Shown piece by piece: positions 55,185 through 63,196 of a stretch of 64,000 nt of DNA; within the stretch, counting starts at the first letter, position 1, and each line of letters starts with the position of its first letter. A model generated the notes under the pieces. The model saw only the letters and a list, made by a program, of their open reading frames with translations. It searched no databases and was not told where the DNA came from. A program made the position numbers and the translations under genes. The DNA comes from Vibrio chagasii (lineage in GTDB: Bacteria; Pseudomonadota; Gammaproteobacteria; Enterobacterales; Vibrionaceae), in NCBI GenBank assembly GCA_041879415.1, contig CP090852.1, positions 558,001 to 622,000 of the forward strand, in the 5' to 3' direction.

Positions 55185-56135
55185 TTACTGAATTCTGGTA
55201 CGTAACAACAAGAACATAAAATACAAACCGCCGACCAAGTTAATGATCACACTGACTGTGGTTTCAAAGGCCATCACTTTTTCAATGAACCATTGGCCAG
55301 ACACAAGCAGAACCACCGCTAATAAGCTACTTGCAAGAATAAGCACGCGGTGTTGATATGAGCTAAATATCTGGCGCGCTAAGCTGACCGTGATTAAGCC
55401 GAAGAAAAGCACAGGGCCAACCAAAGCAGTTGATATCGCGACCATTACTGACACAATCACCAGAATCATCTGGGTTAATCGCTTGGTATTCACACCTAAA
55501 CTTGTCGCGTTATCGACGCCCAACCATAGAACATCCAACTTTGGAGCCAACACCCAGAGCCCAAGCAAACACAAACCTAACGGAAGAATACTCAGGTAAA
55601 CCAACTCGCTTTTCACATTATTGAAACTCGCAAACATAACGTTCTGCAGTACCGCGAACTCGTTCGGGTCAATCAACATCGCTAAGAAATTCGATAAGCT
55701 CGAGAACACGCTGCCACACACAATACCAATCAGCAGCAGAGTGAATACGTTGTTGCGTTTGCTCTTAAAGTAAAAATGGAACAGAGCAAACGAGAATAAG
55801 ATCATCACAGATACAGACAAACCGAAGTTTGCAATGGAATCAATCACCCAAAAGCTCGTGCCACCAAAAACAAATAACAACGACGTTTGAACCAACATGT
55901 ACAAGCTATCAAAGCCCAATATTGAAGGGGTGAGAATGCGGTTGTTGGTAATGGTTTGGAAGACCAGTGACGACGCAGAAATCGCCACAGCTGCCAGTAC
56001 GATGGATAACAGCTTAGGCATTCTTAGCGACAAGAAAAATTCGTAGTTATCCCAGGTTAGCCCCTGCCCTACAAAAACGGCCGTCATACACAAAGACGCG
56101 ATAGCCAGAATCGCGATTTTTACTGAATCACGCAT
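55185..56135 (-). CDS. vctG: Catechol-siderophore ABC transporter permease (VctG type)
   Basis: 316 residues, FecCD-type permease: LRMPKLLSIVLAAVAISASSLVFQTITNNRILTPSILG near the N-terminus and GPVLFFGLITVSLARQIF later, with about nine to ten helices. Its ATG overlaps the end of the preceding permease gene by 8 bases, so the two permeases are made together as a heterodimer. It is followed directly by vctC. Confidence 0.92.
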   Translation of the reverse strand: MRDSVKIAILAIASLCMTAVFVGQGLTWDNYEFFLSLRMPKLLSIVLAAVAISASSLVFQTITNNRILTPSILGFDSLYMLVQTSLLFVFGGTSFWVIDSIANFGLSVSVMILFSFALFHFYFKSKRNNVFTLLLIGIVCGSVFSSLSNFLAMLIDPNEFAVLQNVMFASFNNVKSELVYLSILPLGLCLLGLWVLAPKLDVLWLGVDNATSLGVNTKRLTQMILVIVSVMVAISTALVGPVLFFGLITVSLARQIFSSYQHRVLILASSLLAVVLLVSGQWFIEKVMAFETTVSVIINLVGGLYFMFLLLRTRIQ

Positions 56136-57081
56136 TCGACTTGTCTCTCATGATTAGGTAAATAAAAATCAAACCACCGAAGATGCTGATTACCATCGAG
56201 ATTGGAATCTCATAAGGGAAAATGACAACTCGAGCTAACAAGTCACAAGCCAGCACCAAGATCACGCCCCAGTAAGCTGTCCAAGGCAGGATTCGCTTCA
56301 TGTTGTCACCCATCATCAGCGAGACAATGTTTGGAACGATAAGGCCAAGGAATGGGATGACGCCAACGATCATTACTACTGAAGACGCGCATATCGCCAC
56401 CAGCGCAACACCAATAAAAACGATCTTCTGGTAGTTCAATCCGATGTTCTTTGCAAAGCTCTCACCAATACTCGCTGCGCTGAACTGACTCGCGAAATAG
56501 TAAGCCAGCATACAAGCCGGAACGGCAAGGTACAGGATTTCATAGCTGCCCTGTAATACGCTCGCGAAGTTCGCCATGGTCCATGCAGACATGGTTTGTA
56601 CTAAATCATACTTGTAAGCAATAAACGTTGTCAGTGCTGAAACCACGTTGCCATACATGATGCCAATCAAAGGTACTAGTACCGCATTCTTGAACTTAAG
56701 ATGCTGTAAGAAGCGAACCAACAGCATGGTGCCAAACACAGCAAACGCAAAGATGAAACCTAGGTAGCTCCATTGAGCTGCACTACCTAGCACCAGAATA
56801 CCAACGATATAACCCAACATGGCACAGTCAATCGTGCCCATCGTAGACGGCGCTGCGAACTTGTTCTGCACAATCTGCTGCATGATTAAGCCAGAGACAC
56901 TTAGACCGGCGCCAGCGAGCACAATAGCAAGCAAACGAGGGATTCGACTCACGATATAAATAGAGTTGGCGTGTTGGTTGCCATTAAAGAAGTCACTAAA
57001 ACTGATTTCAGCGACCCCTATCATCAATGACGCAACGCATAACACGACAAGAAATACAGCAGCTGCAATGGGTTTCAACAT
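56128..57081 (-). CDS. vctD: Catechol-siderophore ABC transporter permease (VctD type)
   Basis: 317 residues, the partner FecCD-type permease: IVSRIPRLLAIVLAGAGLSVSGLIMQQIVQNKFAAPSTMGT and GVIPFLGLIVPNIVSLMMGDN. It has about nine to ten helices. A strong terminator-like hairpin lies between this gene and vctP upstream, so permease expression depends on read-through or its own promoter. Confidence 0.92.
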   Translation of the reverse strand: MLKPIAAAVFLVVLCVASLMIGVAEISFSDFFNGNQHANSIYIVSRIPRLLAIVLAGAGLSVSGLIMQQIVQNKFAAPSTMGTIDCAMLGYIVGILVLGSAAQWSYLGFIFAFAVFGTMLLVRFLQHLKFKNAVLVPLIGIMYGNVVSALTTFIAYKYDLVQTMSAWTMANFASVLQGSYEILYLAVPACMLAYYFASQFSAASIGESFAKNIGLNYQKIVFIGVALVAICASSVVMIVGVIPFLGLIVPNIVSLMMGDNMKRILPWTAYWGVILVLACDLLARVVIFPYEIPISMVISIFGGLIFIYLIMRDKSNA

Positions 57082-57132
57082 AGAAATAATACTAAAGGTA
57101 GGTCTCGGGTAGCCCGTATAAAAAGTGAAAAA

Positions 57133-57161
57133 GGGCTTATAAGAACGTTTCTTATAAGCCC
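57133..57161 (-). terminator. Strong hairpin terminator between vctP and vctD
   Basis: GGGCTTATAAGAA and TTCTTATAAGCCC are 13-base perfect complements around a three-base loop. On the minus strand a T-run (CCCTTTTTC) follows. It would make the binding protein more abundant than the membrane components. Confidence 0.88.
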
Positions 57162-57178
57162 GAAAAACTCGTTAAAAA

Positions 57179-58111
57179 TTACTGTTGAATGGTACGTTCA
57201 ATGTCACCCAACATTCTGTGAATCGCCGTTACACCACCACCTGCTAGGTACCATGCACTTGAATCAAGGTAAACGATGTTGCCTTGTTGTGCTGCTGGCG
57301 TTGCAGCTACCAATGGGTTGTCAAACAGTTGAGGTGCACGACCTTCAGAGCGACCAATCGCTTTTTCACGATCTAGGATGTAAAGCACTTCAGGTTTTGC
57401 ATCCGCAATGTATTCAAAAGAGATAAGGTTACCGTGCGTGCCTTTGATTGGTGCGACTGTCGCACTCTTTGACTCAACGTAACCAAAATCATCAAAGATA
57501 ATTGAGAAGCGGCTGCCTTTGTTGAACATCGCAATATTGTTGCCGTTGTTCATTAGCATCATCGCCGTCGTTTCACCCGAGGTTACTTTGTCATTTACCG
57601 CAGTGATTGAACCTTGAGTCTCTTTGATGATCGCTTCAACTTCAGCCTGTTTGCCAAATAACTCACCCAGTGAACGCCAGTTTTGCTGTGCATCAGCCCA
57701 GTACTTATCACCTTCAATAGAGAACATGATCGTTGGAGCAATTTGAGCTAACTTGTCGTAAACCTTAAGCATGCGGTTTTCCGCAATGATTACGTCTGGC
57801 TTCAACATGTAGATAGCTTCAAAATCAGGTTCGCTTAACGAGCCAGTGTTTTTCGTTGTTTCTTTGTATGACTCAAGGTAGTCAGGCATTAGGCTGTGAG
57901 GTGCACCAACTGGCTTTACGCCAATTTTATCAAGTACATCCAAGCTACCAAAACCAAGAACAACAACTCGTTGTGGTACTTCAGTAAACTGCGCGGCGCC
58001 CTTTACGTGTTCAATCGTGACGGTTTCCGCATGAGCGGTCATCAGCGATGATGCAAGAACGATAGCAAGCCCGCTCACTAACTGGCGAACTGATTTGATT
58101 GTTTTCTTCAT
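57179..58111 (-). CDS. vctP: Catechol-siderophore periplasmic binding protein (VctP type)
   Basis: A ~310-residue class III binding protein. Signal peptide (LVSGLAIVLASSLMTAHA), then ETVTIEHVKGAAQFTEVPQRVVVLGFGSLDVLDKIGVKPVG. The core of the two lobes is typical of CeuE/FepB/VctP ligand-binding proteins. The frame is open to 58192, but the ATG at 58111 has GGAAG four to five bases before it and starts the signal peptide. A Fur-box-like sequence lies upstream at 58253-58271. Confidence 0.92.
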   Translation of the reverse strand: MKKTIKSVRQLVSGLAIVLASSLMTAHAETVTIEHVKGAAQFTEVPQRVVVLGFGSLDVLDKIGVKPVGAPHSLMPDYLESYKETTKNTGSLSEPDFEAIYMLKPDVIIAENRMLKVYDKLAQIAPTIMFSIEGDKYWADAQQNWRSLGELFGKQAEVEAIIKETQGSITAVNDKVTSGETTAMMLMNNGNNIAMFNKGSRFSIIFDDFGYVESKSATVAPIKGTHGNLISFEYIADAKPEVLYILDREKAIGRSEGRAPQLFDNPLVAATPAAQQGNIVYLDSSAWYLAGGGVTAIHRMLGDIERTIQQ

Positions 58112-58252
58112 GTTTCTTCCTTTGCCATTGAGACATACCACCACCATGACAATGAAAGTCAGAATACTCATAGATGAGTATGGGTCGTACACAACTGCTA
58201 AATAACGATAATTTAAAGTTTGTCATTGATTTGACAACAAACTTGTAACGCA

Positions 58253-58271
58253 AGTGAGAATTATTATCAAT
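58253..58271 (-). promoter_or_regulatory. Fur-box-like operator upstream of vctP
   Basis: On the minus strand the site reads ATTGATAATAATTCTCACT. It matches the Fur consensus AATGATAATnATTATCATT at 15 of 18 defined positions. Position ~140 bases upstream of the vctP start implies a long leader or an upstream promoter. Confidence 0.7.
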
Positions 58272-58694
58272 TATATTTGCAGTAATTTAGTTGCACAACA
58301 ACTTTCTTATTCAGAAACGTTAAAGTGATTATTCATGTTTTGCTAGATCGCTATCCAAAACGCGCATATCGAAACAGCATTGGAAAACTGGAAAGATCTA
58401 AATTAAGGAAAATGGAGCAAGAATTGGAAGAACGGAGATTTAAATAAGCTATATACCAAAGGACTAGCAGCATGAGCGCCTTAGAATTTACAATGTAAAA
58501 TGCATCTACAACAGTCACTTAGTTATCATCTACTGTATAAAACACCAAAAAGCACAACAAGAGAACTTTTGTTCAGAAAACATGACCAGTGCCACCGCAC
58601 TAAAAAGAGTAACTTCCCGATGACTCTTCCCTTTGCAGCTAAATAACGATGATATTTCAATCAAAATTATTTTTAGATTTCATAAAAAATGGGG
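58272..58694. other. Intergenic region without a confident gene (upstream of vctP)
   Basis: About 420 AT-rich bases. An open frame from GTG at 58325 to TAA at 58447 (40 codons, plus) ends in a charged helix (KLERSKLRKMEQELEERRFK) that looks protein-like, but no ribosome site is visible, so I do not call it a gene. No vctA-like receptor or vctR-like regulator is present here, unlike the V. cholerae locus. Confidence 0.3.
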
Positions 58695-58722
58695 TTGTAA
58701 TTTAAAAAACTAGGCGTATAGT
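58695..58722 (+). promoter_or_regulatory. Predicted sigma70-type promoter for the small-ORF transcript
   Basis: TTGTAA (-35, 58695-58700) and TATAGT (-10, 58717-58722) are spaced by 16 bases. A 6-bp hairpin (GCTCTA/TAGAGC) follows about 12 bases after. The first candidate start codon is ~230 bases downstream, which would be an unusually long leader. Confidence 0.4.
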
Positions 58723-58956
58723 TCGCCATCTGGCTCTAATCTATAGAGCTGTTAATGCTAAAGTAAGTCCAAGTTCCACAAAGACAGTTCTCGATACCTC
58801 GTTACACCATCTCTGCGTCAGCTTTCACCTAGATAGTCATTCAATAGCTTTTAAATTCGATCCCAACTACCGATCTATCGTTATTCGCTTTCTTATGTGC
58901 GAACTCAGATTAGATCGTTCACTTAAATACAAATGTAATAAACACAAGGCAAAGTT

Positions 58957-59055
58957 ATGTCACGAAGAACAACAAGACAAATCCATTGGTACCAACTCTC
59001 ACGCGAGAAATCAGTCAACAAACTAAAAGGTAGTAAATGCTCAAGATCAAAATAG
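58957..59055 (+). CDS. Very small basic ORF (32 codons), possible leader peptide
   Basis: Runs from ATG at 58957 to TAG at 59053-59055. It encodes 32 residues rich in Arg and Lys (MSRRTTRQIHWYQLSREK then SVNKLKGSKC...). AAGG lies seven bases before the ATG. It overlaps the start of the next ORF by 19 bases in another frame, a layout used for translational coupling. Evidence is weak and no family is known. Confidence 0.35.
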   Translation: MSRRTTRQIHWYQLSREKSVNKLKGSKCSRSK

Positions 59056-59246
59056 ACTTACACAAAGAACAACTTTCATGGGTCGCCGAGATTCGACAGC
59101 TCAATAGCGATATACTTCACCGCCACATATTGCCAAAGCTACAACACAACAGTTATCTCATAGACTTTGAATTTAACGAAAGAGACAGCATCGGAACTAT
59201 CGTTTCGCGCAACGGAAACACCCTAGGACATTTCACACTCCTATAG
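59037..59246 (+). CDS. Small hypothetical protein (69 residues)
   Basis: A good ribosome site (AAAAGGTAG) lies before the ATG. The product is soluble, with a mixed alpha/beta pattern (KEQLSWVAEIRQLNSDILHRHILPKL) and no recognisable family. The stretch 59247-59549 after it shows nothing I can interpret. Moderate evidence only. Confidence 0.5.
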   Translation: MLKIKIDLHKEQLSWVAEIRQLNSDILHRHILPKLQHNSYLIDFEFNERDSIGTIVSRNGNTLGHFTLL

Positions 59247-59549
59247 CTTTTCCCCTAAGGCAACAGAAAGAAACACCGTTAGTCCCACAGATGTCACCCT
59301 CAATTCGCTCTAGCAGAATAAAATAGAGTAGAACTGGAACAGAATAGAAACCTAGCCCTTTTTGCATTTCACTCGCGGCTTACGCTAGCTAGGTTATCGT
59401 GTTTTCATTGAATTGACGCTTGTCTGAAAAGCGTAGAGATTTGAAAGCGTTATCTTGAATGATCGCTTCTGATGAAAGCCAGTTTCTATTTCAATTAGCT
59501 CTTCTTGAAATCAATTAAGATTGAACCTTGAATCACCAATGACACACTA

Positions 59550-60143
59550 TCATTGCGTTAACGGCATAGACCTTAACTTTTGATCAAGCGTATATAGATG
59601 TTCTGCAGCTTGCATATGTTGAGGGTAATCGCTGAACTTATCGCGATTTTCCTCAGTCATCTTACATGTTTCATCCACTAGCATTAACTTCCAATACAGC
59701 TTTGTGGTGTGCAGCATAGCCAATAAAGGTTTGAATACCTCTTTCTCATAAGCCTGAATCAACTCTTCAATCAGCTCTTCACGTTCGTCTTCACTTGAGA
59801 TTGAGGCATTAGTCGCTGCCAATACCTTTTGATATTTTGGATTTAACTTCAGCTTGTCCATCACGCTTTGATTGTCTTCAGCTAACTCAACCAACTTTAA
59901 GCGAATGATATTCAACCAATTAGCTTGGCTAATCACGCCCTCATCAACACTTGAAAAGTCTTCACGGATTTGGCGTTCAATGTCTTTCTGAGCGTTTTTT
60001 AAAACAGTGCGTACTTTTTGAAAAGGTAGTTGAAACTCCTTACTTAGCTCGATGATCAGTTTGTGAAAACCACCATTTGGAAGGTGTAAGTTTTCCTTAA
60101 ACGTCGCCATTGCAGCTTCTTGCTGTTCTGTAAGGTGGGGCAT
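59550..60143 (-). CDS. Hypothetical protein, helical, soluble
   Basis: 197 residues, almost entirely helical and charged. There is no signal peptide or transmembrane helix, and no domain I recognise. AAGGA lies six bases before the ATG. Notable segments are EEREELIEELIQAYEKEVFKPLLAMLHTTKLYWKLML in the middle and a C-terminal helix ending LRSMPLTQ. Apparently monocistronic. Confidence 0.75.
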   Translation of the reverse strand: MPHLTEQQEAAMATFKENLHLPNGGFHKLIIELSKEFQLPFQKVRTVLKNAQKDIERQIREDFSSVDEGVISQANWLNIIRLKLVELAEDNQSVMDKLKLNPKYQKVLAATNASISSEDEREELIEELIQAYEKEVFKPLLAMLHTTKLYWKLMLVDETCKMTEENRDKFSDYPQHMQAAEHLYTLDQKLRSMPLTQ

Positions 60144-60395
60144 TCTCTTTCCTTTTCTGTATAACTTCGGTGCAGGCTCAAGATCATAACATTATTGGTC
60201 GCTATTTTTCGGCTAGTTCAAACTTTAACACCGCATTTCTCCCAATCCTTTCTCATTCGACTGTTTTTCAAACCAAATGGCATCAAATGGTAAGAATGAG
60301 TTGATGAATATTCGTACATTACGCGCACAGGGTATTCAATCAGACAGGAGTCATTACTTATATATGAAGCATAACGGCGAGAAGTGAGATAACAC

Positions 60396-60557
60396 ATGAC
60401 CTATTCAGAATTCAAAGAATCCGATCTGCATAAATGCATGAGCATAGCTGGCGAAGCGACAGTCTCGATAGCCAAATTTATTTTTAAAGTTACTTCCCTT
60501 TTGTTTCGAGGCGCTCGTTGGTTAGTCACCAAGGCATATAACTATGTAATGAAGTAG
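60396..60557 (+). CDS. Very small ORF (53 residues) with a hydrophobic/amphipathic helix
   Basis: From ATG at 60396 to TAG at 60555-60557. It encodes MTYSEFKESDLHKCMSIA then GEATVSIAKFIFKVTSLLFRGARWLVTKAYNYVMK. The middle and end form an amphipathic or membrane-associated helix with basic residues. The upstream site is weak (GAAGTGAG). I know of no family. The flanking region 60144-60395 is otherwise unassigned. Confidence 0.45.
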   Translation: MTYSEFKESDLHKCMSIAGEATVSIAKFIFKVTSLLFRGARWLVTKAYNYVMK

Positions 60558-60663
60558 CTGCATAATAAGATAGCGACATAACGAAATAGCTATTATGCAC
60601 AGTCGTAATTACTAACCAAGCTAAATGGTTAAGTCATTACTTTCGTTACGCCCCCTCACCAAT

Positions 60664-60697
60664 AAAAAGCGCGGCCTCCTAGGTCGCGCTTTTTTTA
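60664..60697 (+). terminator. Intrinsic terminator downstream of the 53-residue ORF
   Basis: AAAAAGCGCGGCCT pairs with AGGTCGCGCTTTTT (one G-U-type position), followed by a T-run. That a strong terminator lies ~110 bases after the 60396 ORF supports real transcription there. Confidence 0.9.
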
Positions 60698-60845
60698 TGC
60701 CTAGATTTTTCAACTCGTTTTTATATGCATAGTTTATAAGCACTTTCTATCACCGATGGCGTTAAATGGTAAAACTATCGTTCAAATAAAAACCATACTA
60801 CACCTGTTCCAACGAAACAGACTTCTAACTTATACAGGTACTAAA

Positions 60846-61385
60846 ATGAAAAAGATTGCACTTAAAATTGTAGGACTAACGGTTTTGGCTTCTGCGCTAA
60901 CTGGTTGTATCGGCAGTAACGCCGTAACAGGGAAAGTGATGAAATTTAACGTTGAAGTTGTCGATAACCGCTATGCTCGTGCAGGTGTAAACTTCTTATT
61001 AGCGCCTGTATATGGTATTACAACCGCTGCCGACTACGTGGTATTCAACTCACTTGAATTCTGGACGGGCAAAAACCCTATCAGCGGCGCACCACACGTA
61101 TTTGATACAAAAACAGACACTCACTTCAAAGTGAACGATGACCTGGACCCAAGCCTAAAAGAAGCGCCTGTTGGCCCAATCTCTAACAACCGTACTATTG
61201 AAACCGGTGAAATGATTAAGATCGATGAAAACACGATCCAAATGGACATCGTTTACAATAGTGGTGAAACCGCAACACTTACTGGTATCAAAGAAGGCCA
61301 AAACGTAACTTACTACATGGATGGCCAACTCGTATCGCAAACAACAATTGCGGAACTAGAAAAAATACAAGCAACTGCATCTTAA
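60846..61385 (+). CDS. DUF3332-like lipoprotein
   Basis: A ~179-residue lipoprotein. The signal peptide has lipobox LTGC (ASALTGCIG). The sequence after it (NVEVVDNRYARAGVNFLLAPVYGITTAADYVVFNSLEFWTGKNPI) matches the DUF3332 pattern known from vibrios. The frame is open to 60756, but the ATG at 60846 starts the signal peptide and has AGGTA before it. No function is established for the family. Confidence 0.82.
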   Translation: MKKIALKIVGLTVLASALTGCIGSNAVTGKVMKFNVEVVDNRYARAGVNFLLAPVYGITTAADYVVFNSLEFWTGKNPISGAPHVFDTKTDTHFKVNDDLDPSLKEAPVGPISNNRTIETGEMIKIDENTIQMDIVYNSGETATLTGIKEGQNVTYYMDGQLVSQTTIAELEKIQATAS

Positions 61386-61408
61386 GACACAGCTCTGCTA
61401 AATAATAG

Positions 61409-61436
61409 AAAGCCCGGCAATCGCCGGGCTTTTTTG
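61409..61436. terminator. Terminator after the DUF3332-like gene
   Basis: AAAGCCCGGC and GCCGGGCTTT are exact complements around a four-base loop, followed by a T-run. It lies before the convergent potassium-channel gene. Confidence 0.9.
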
Positions 61437-61444
61437 TATATGCG

Positions 61445-62104
61445 CTAATCGGACTGAGACTGTGCCAACCGAATACTGACTAAACTCGCCACCATAATCG
61501 CTAAATAGAAGCTGCCAATGATAGATTCCATAAATACAAAGAACTGAGCAACTGGCAAGGCTGGAGAAATATCTCCATAGCCTACCGTTGTCAGAGTAAT
61601 AAAGCTGAAATACATCGCATTAAACAAGTTGGTTAGCCAAATTTGCTCTTCTAAGCCATTAAATGCGTTAGGAAAGATCTCGAGAATCAACAAGTAGATA
61701 GTCGACCACGCAAAGCCTAGCAACAAATAAATACAGATAGAGCCTATGATGTGATTGGGTGTGACCGTTTTCGCTTGCATCACTTGTCGTAAAGCAGAGT
61801 AAATATGCGAAAACAGGAACATGGTTAGTGCCGTTAGCGTCACTATCGACAAGTTGTAACCTTCTAGGAAGGAGAAGACACCCGACACCGATGCAGTAAT
61901 CAATAACAAGCCGTACCAAGAGCGATACAGCGACCGCTCTTTATGAATGCCGACAATCGAAACCGCCAAGGTAATAATGATCAAGAACAGAATCGTTTTT
62001 TGGCCTTGCGGATAAAACTGCTGCATCACCGCGCAACCAAAAAACAACACTAATAGTGCGTAAAACAGGAAATAGAAGTTGTCGTCTTTCGAGACTGCCT
62101 TCAT
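61445..62104 (-). CDS. Two-pore-domain-type potassium channel protein (Ion_trans_2)
   Basis: 219 residues. About five or six helices. The K+ selectivity filter lies in TLTTVGYGDISP, with the preceding pore helix (NLFNAMYFSFI) and following helix (AQFFVFMESIIGSFYLAIMVASLV). There is no cytosolic RCK domain in this frame. It starts one base after the stop of the AI-2E-type gene (TAGATG), so it is the last gene of that operon. An inward or leak K+ channel is inferred. Confidence 0.88.
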   Translation of the reverse strand: MKAVSKDDNFYFLFYALLVLFFGCAVMQQFYPQGQKTILFLIIITLAVSIVGIHKERSLYRSWYGLLLITASVSGVFSFLEGYNLSIVTLTALTMFLFSHIYSALRQVMQAKTVTPNHIIGSICIYLLLGFAWSTIYLLILEIFPNAFNGLEEQIWLTNLFNAMYFSFITLTTVGYGDISPALPVAQFFVFMESIIGSFYLAIMVASLVSIRLAQSQSD

Positions 62105-63172
62105 CTATTTGTCCTCTTCTTTTGGCTCCAAGCCTAACCAAGAAACCATTAGCTCGTAAGACAAACTCAAGATAACTGCACCGACAAACAAACCTACGAT
62201 GCCAGACATCGCCATTCCACCTAACGCACCGAGCAGAATCACCAACATTGGAATATGAGAACCACGGCTTAACAACATAGGTTTTAAGATAGCGTCACTG
62301 CCGCTCACCAAAATACACCAAACCAAGAACAAGCTTGCCGCAAGAGTCGATTCAACACTGAACATGTAAATAATTGCAGGCAATAGCGCAAGAATTGGAG
62401 GTAACTGGATAATCGCAATAAGTAACACAGCCAACGCCCACATTGCCGCTGCAGGAACACCTGCAATCACCAATCCGATTGCTGACATGATGGATTGAAT
62501 GACAGCAACACCAATCACACCTTGCACAACACTACGCACCGTTGATTTCGATAGCTGAACTAATTCAACCCCCTTACCATCAGTCAAGCGCGCGACTAAG
62601 TGCGTTACACCCGTCTGGCATTTGTCTGCATTACTCATAAACGCGCCAGCAATAATGGTCGAGATAATGAATTGAATAAAACCACCACCAAGAGAGCCTA
62701 ATATTGAAGCCGCTTTAGTAGCGAATGCCTTAAGCTCTTCCGCGTACTTGATGAACACGCCTTCGATATTTGAAGAGGCATGAACTAAGGTGGCATACAC
62801 TTTTTCACCGATGAATGGGATCTCTTGTAGCGACTCTTTTGGTTTAGGTAGAGACAAGGTTCCGTCCTGAAGCCCCGTCATTAAGTCCGATGCGCTCGTG
62901 TAGATGCCAGAAGACAATGCCACTAATGGGATAAGCAGCAGCAACACGCCAATAAAACTCAATAATGCACTGGCTTTACCTTTCGACAGCCCGGTTTTGT
63001 TTGAGATGACAACGGCTACTGGGTACAGCGCTGTCGCGATAATCGCGCCCCACACCACCAGCAAAATGAATGGGCGTAAGATTGAAAAACACCAATAAAC
63101 CAGTATGGCGATGGCAGCAATTTTAATTGCGGCGTCAATCGCCTGTTTAGAAAAATCATCGGTTAACTTCAT
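62105..63172 (-). CDS. AI-2E/PerM family membrane permease
   Basis: ~355 residues. Seven or eight helices in the order of the family: AIAILVYWCFSILRPFILLVVWGAIIATALYP near the N-terminus, LLSFIGVLLLLIPLVAL, then GVAVIQSIMSAIGLVIAGVPAAAMWALAVLLIAIIQLPPILALLPAIIYMF. The C-terminal segment reads LLGALGGMAMSGIVGLFVGAVILSLSYEL. The family includes YdiK, PerM and TqsA; its substrate varies. The frame is open to 63193 through a TTG, but the ATG at 63172 has AAGGA and is preferred. It is followed immediately by the potassium-channel gene. Confidence 0.88.
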   Translation of the reverse strand: MKLTDDFSKQAIDAAIKIAAIAILVYWCFSILRPFILLVVWGAIIATALYPVAVVISNKTGLSKGKASALLSFIGVLLLLIPLVALSSGIYTSASDLMTGLQDGTLSLPKPKESLQEIPFIGEKVYATLVHASSNIEGVFIKYAEELKAFATKAASILGSLGGGFIQFIISTIIAGAFMSNADKCQTGVTHLVARLTDGKGVELVQLSKSTVRSVVQGVIGVAVIQSIMSAIGLVIAGVPAAAMWALAVLLIAIIQLPPILALLPAIIYMFSVESTLAASLFLVWCILVSGSDAILKPMLLSRGSHIPMLVILLGALGGMAMSGIVGLFVGAVILSLSYELMVSWLGLEPKEEDK

Positions 63173-63196
63173 GACACGTCCTTGTAGAGGCAAAAA

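Noticed and set aside
58325..58447. 40-codon GTG-start ORF upstream of vctP
   Set aside because: The charged C-terminal helix looks protein-like, but no ribosome site or conserved motif is visible, so it was left as an observation.
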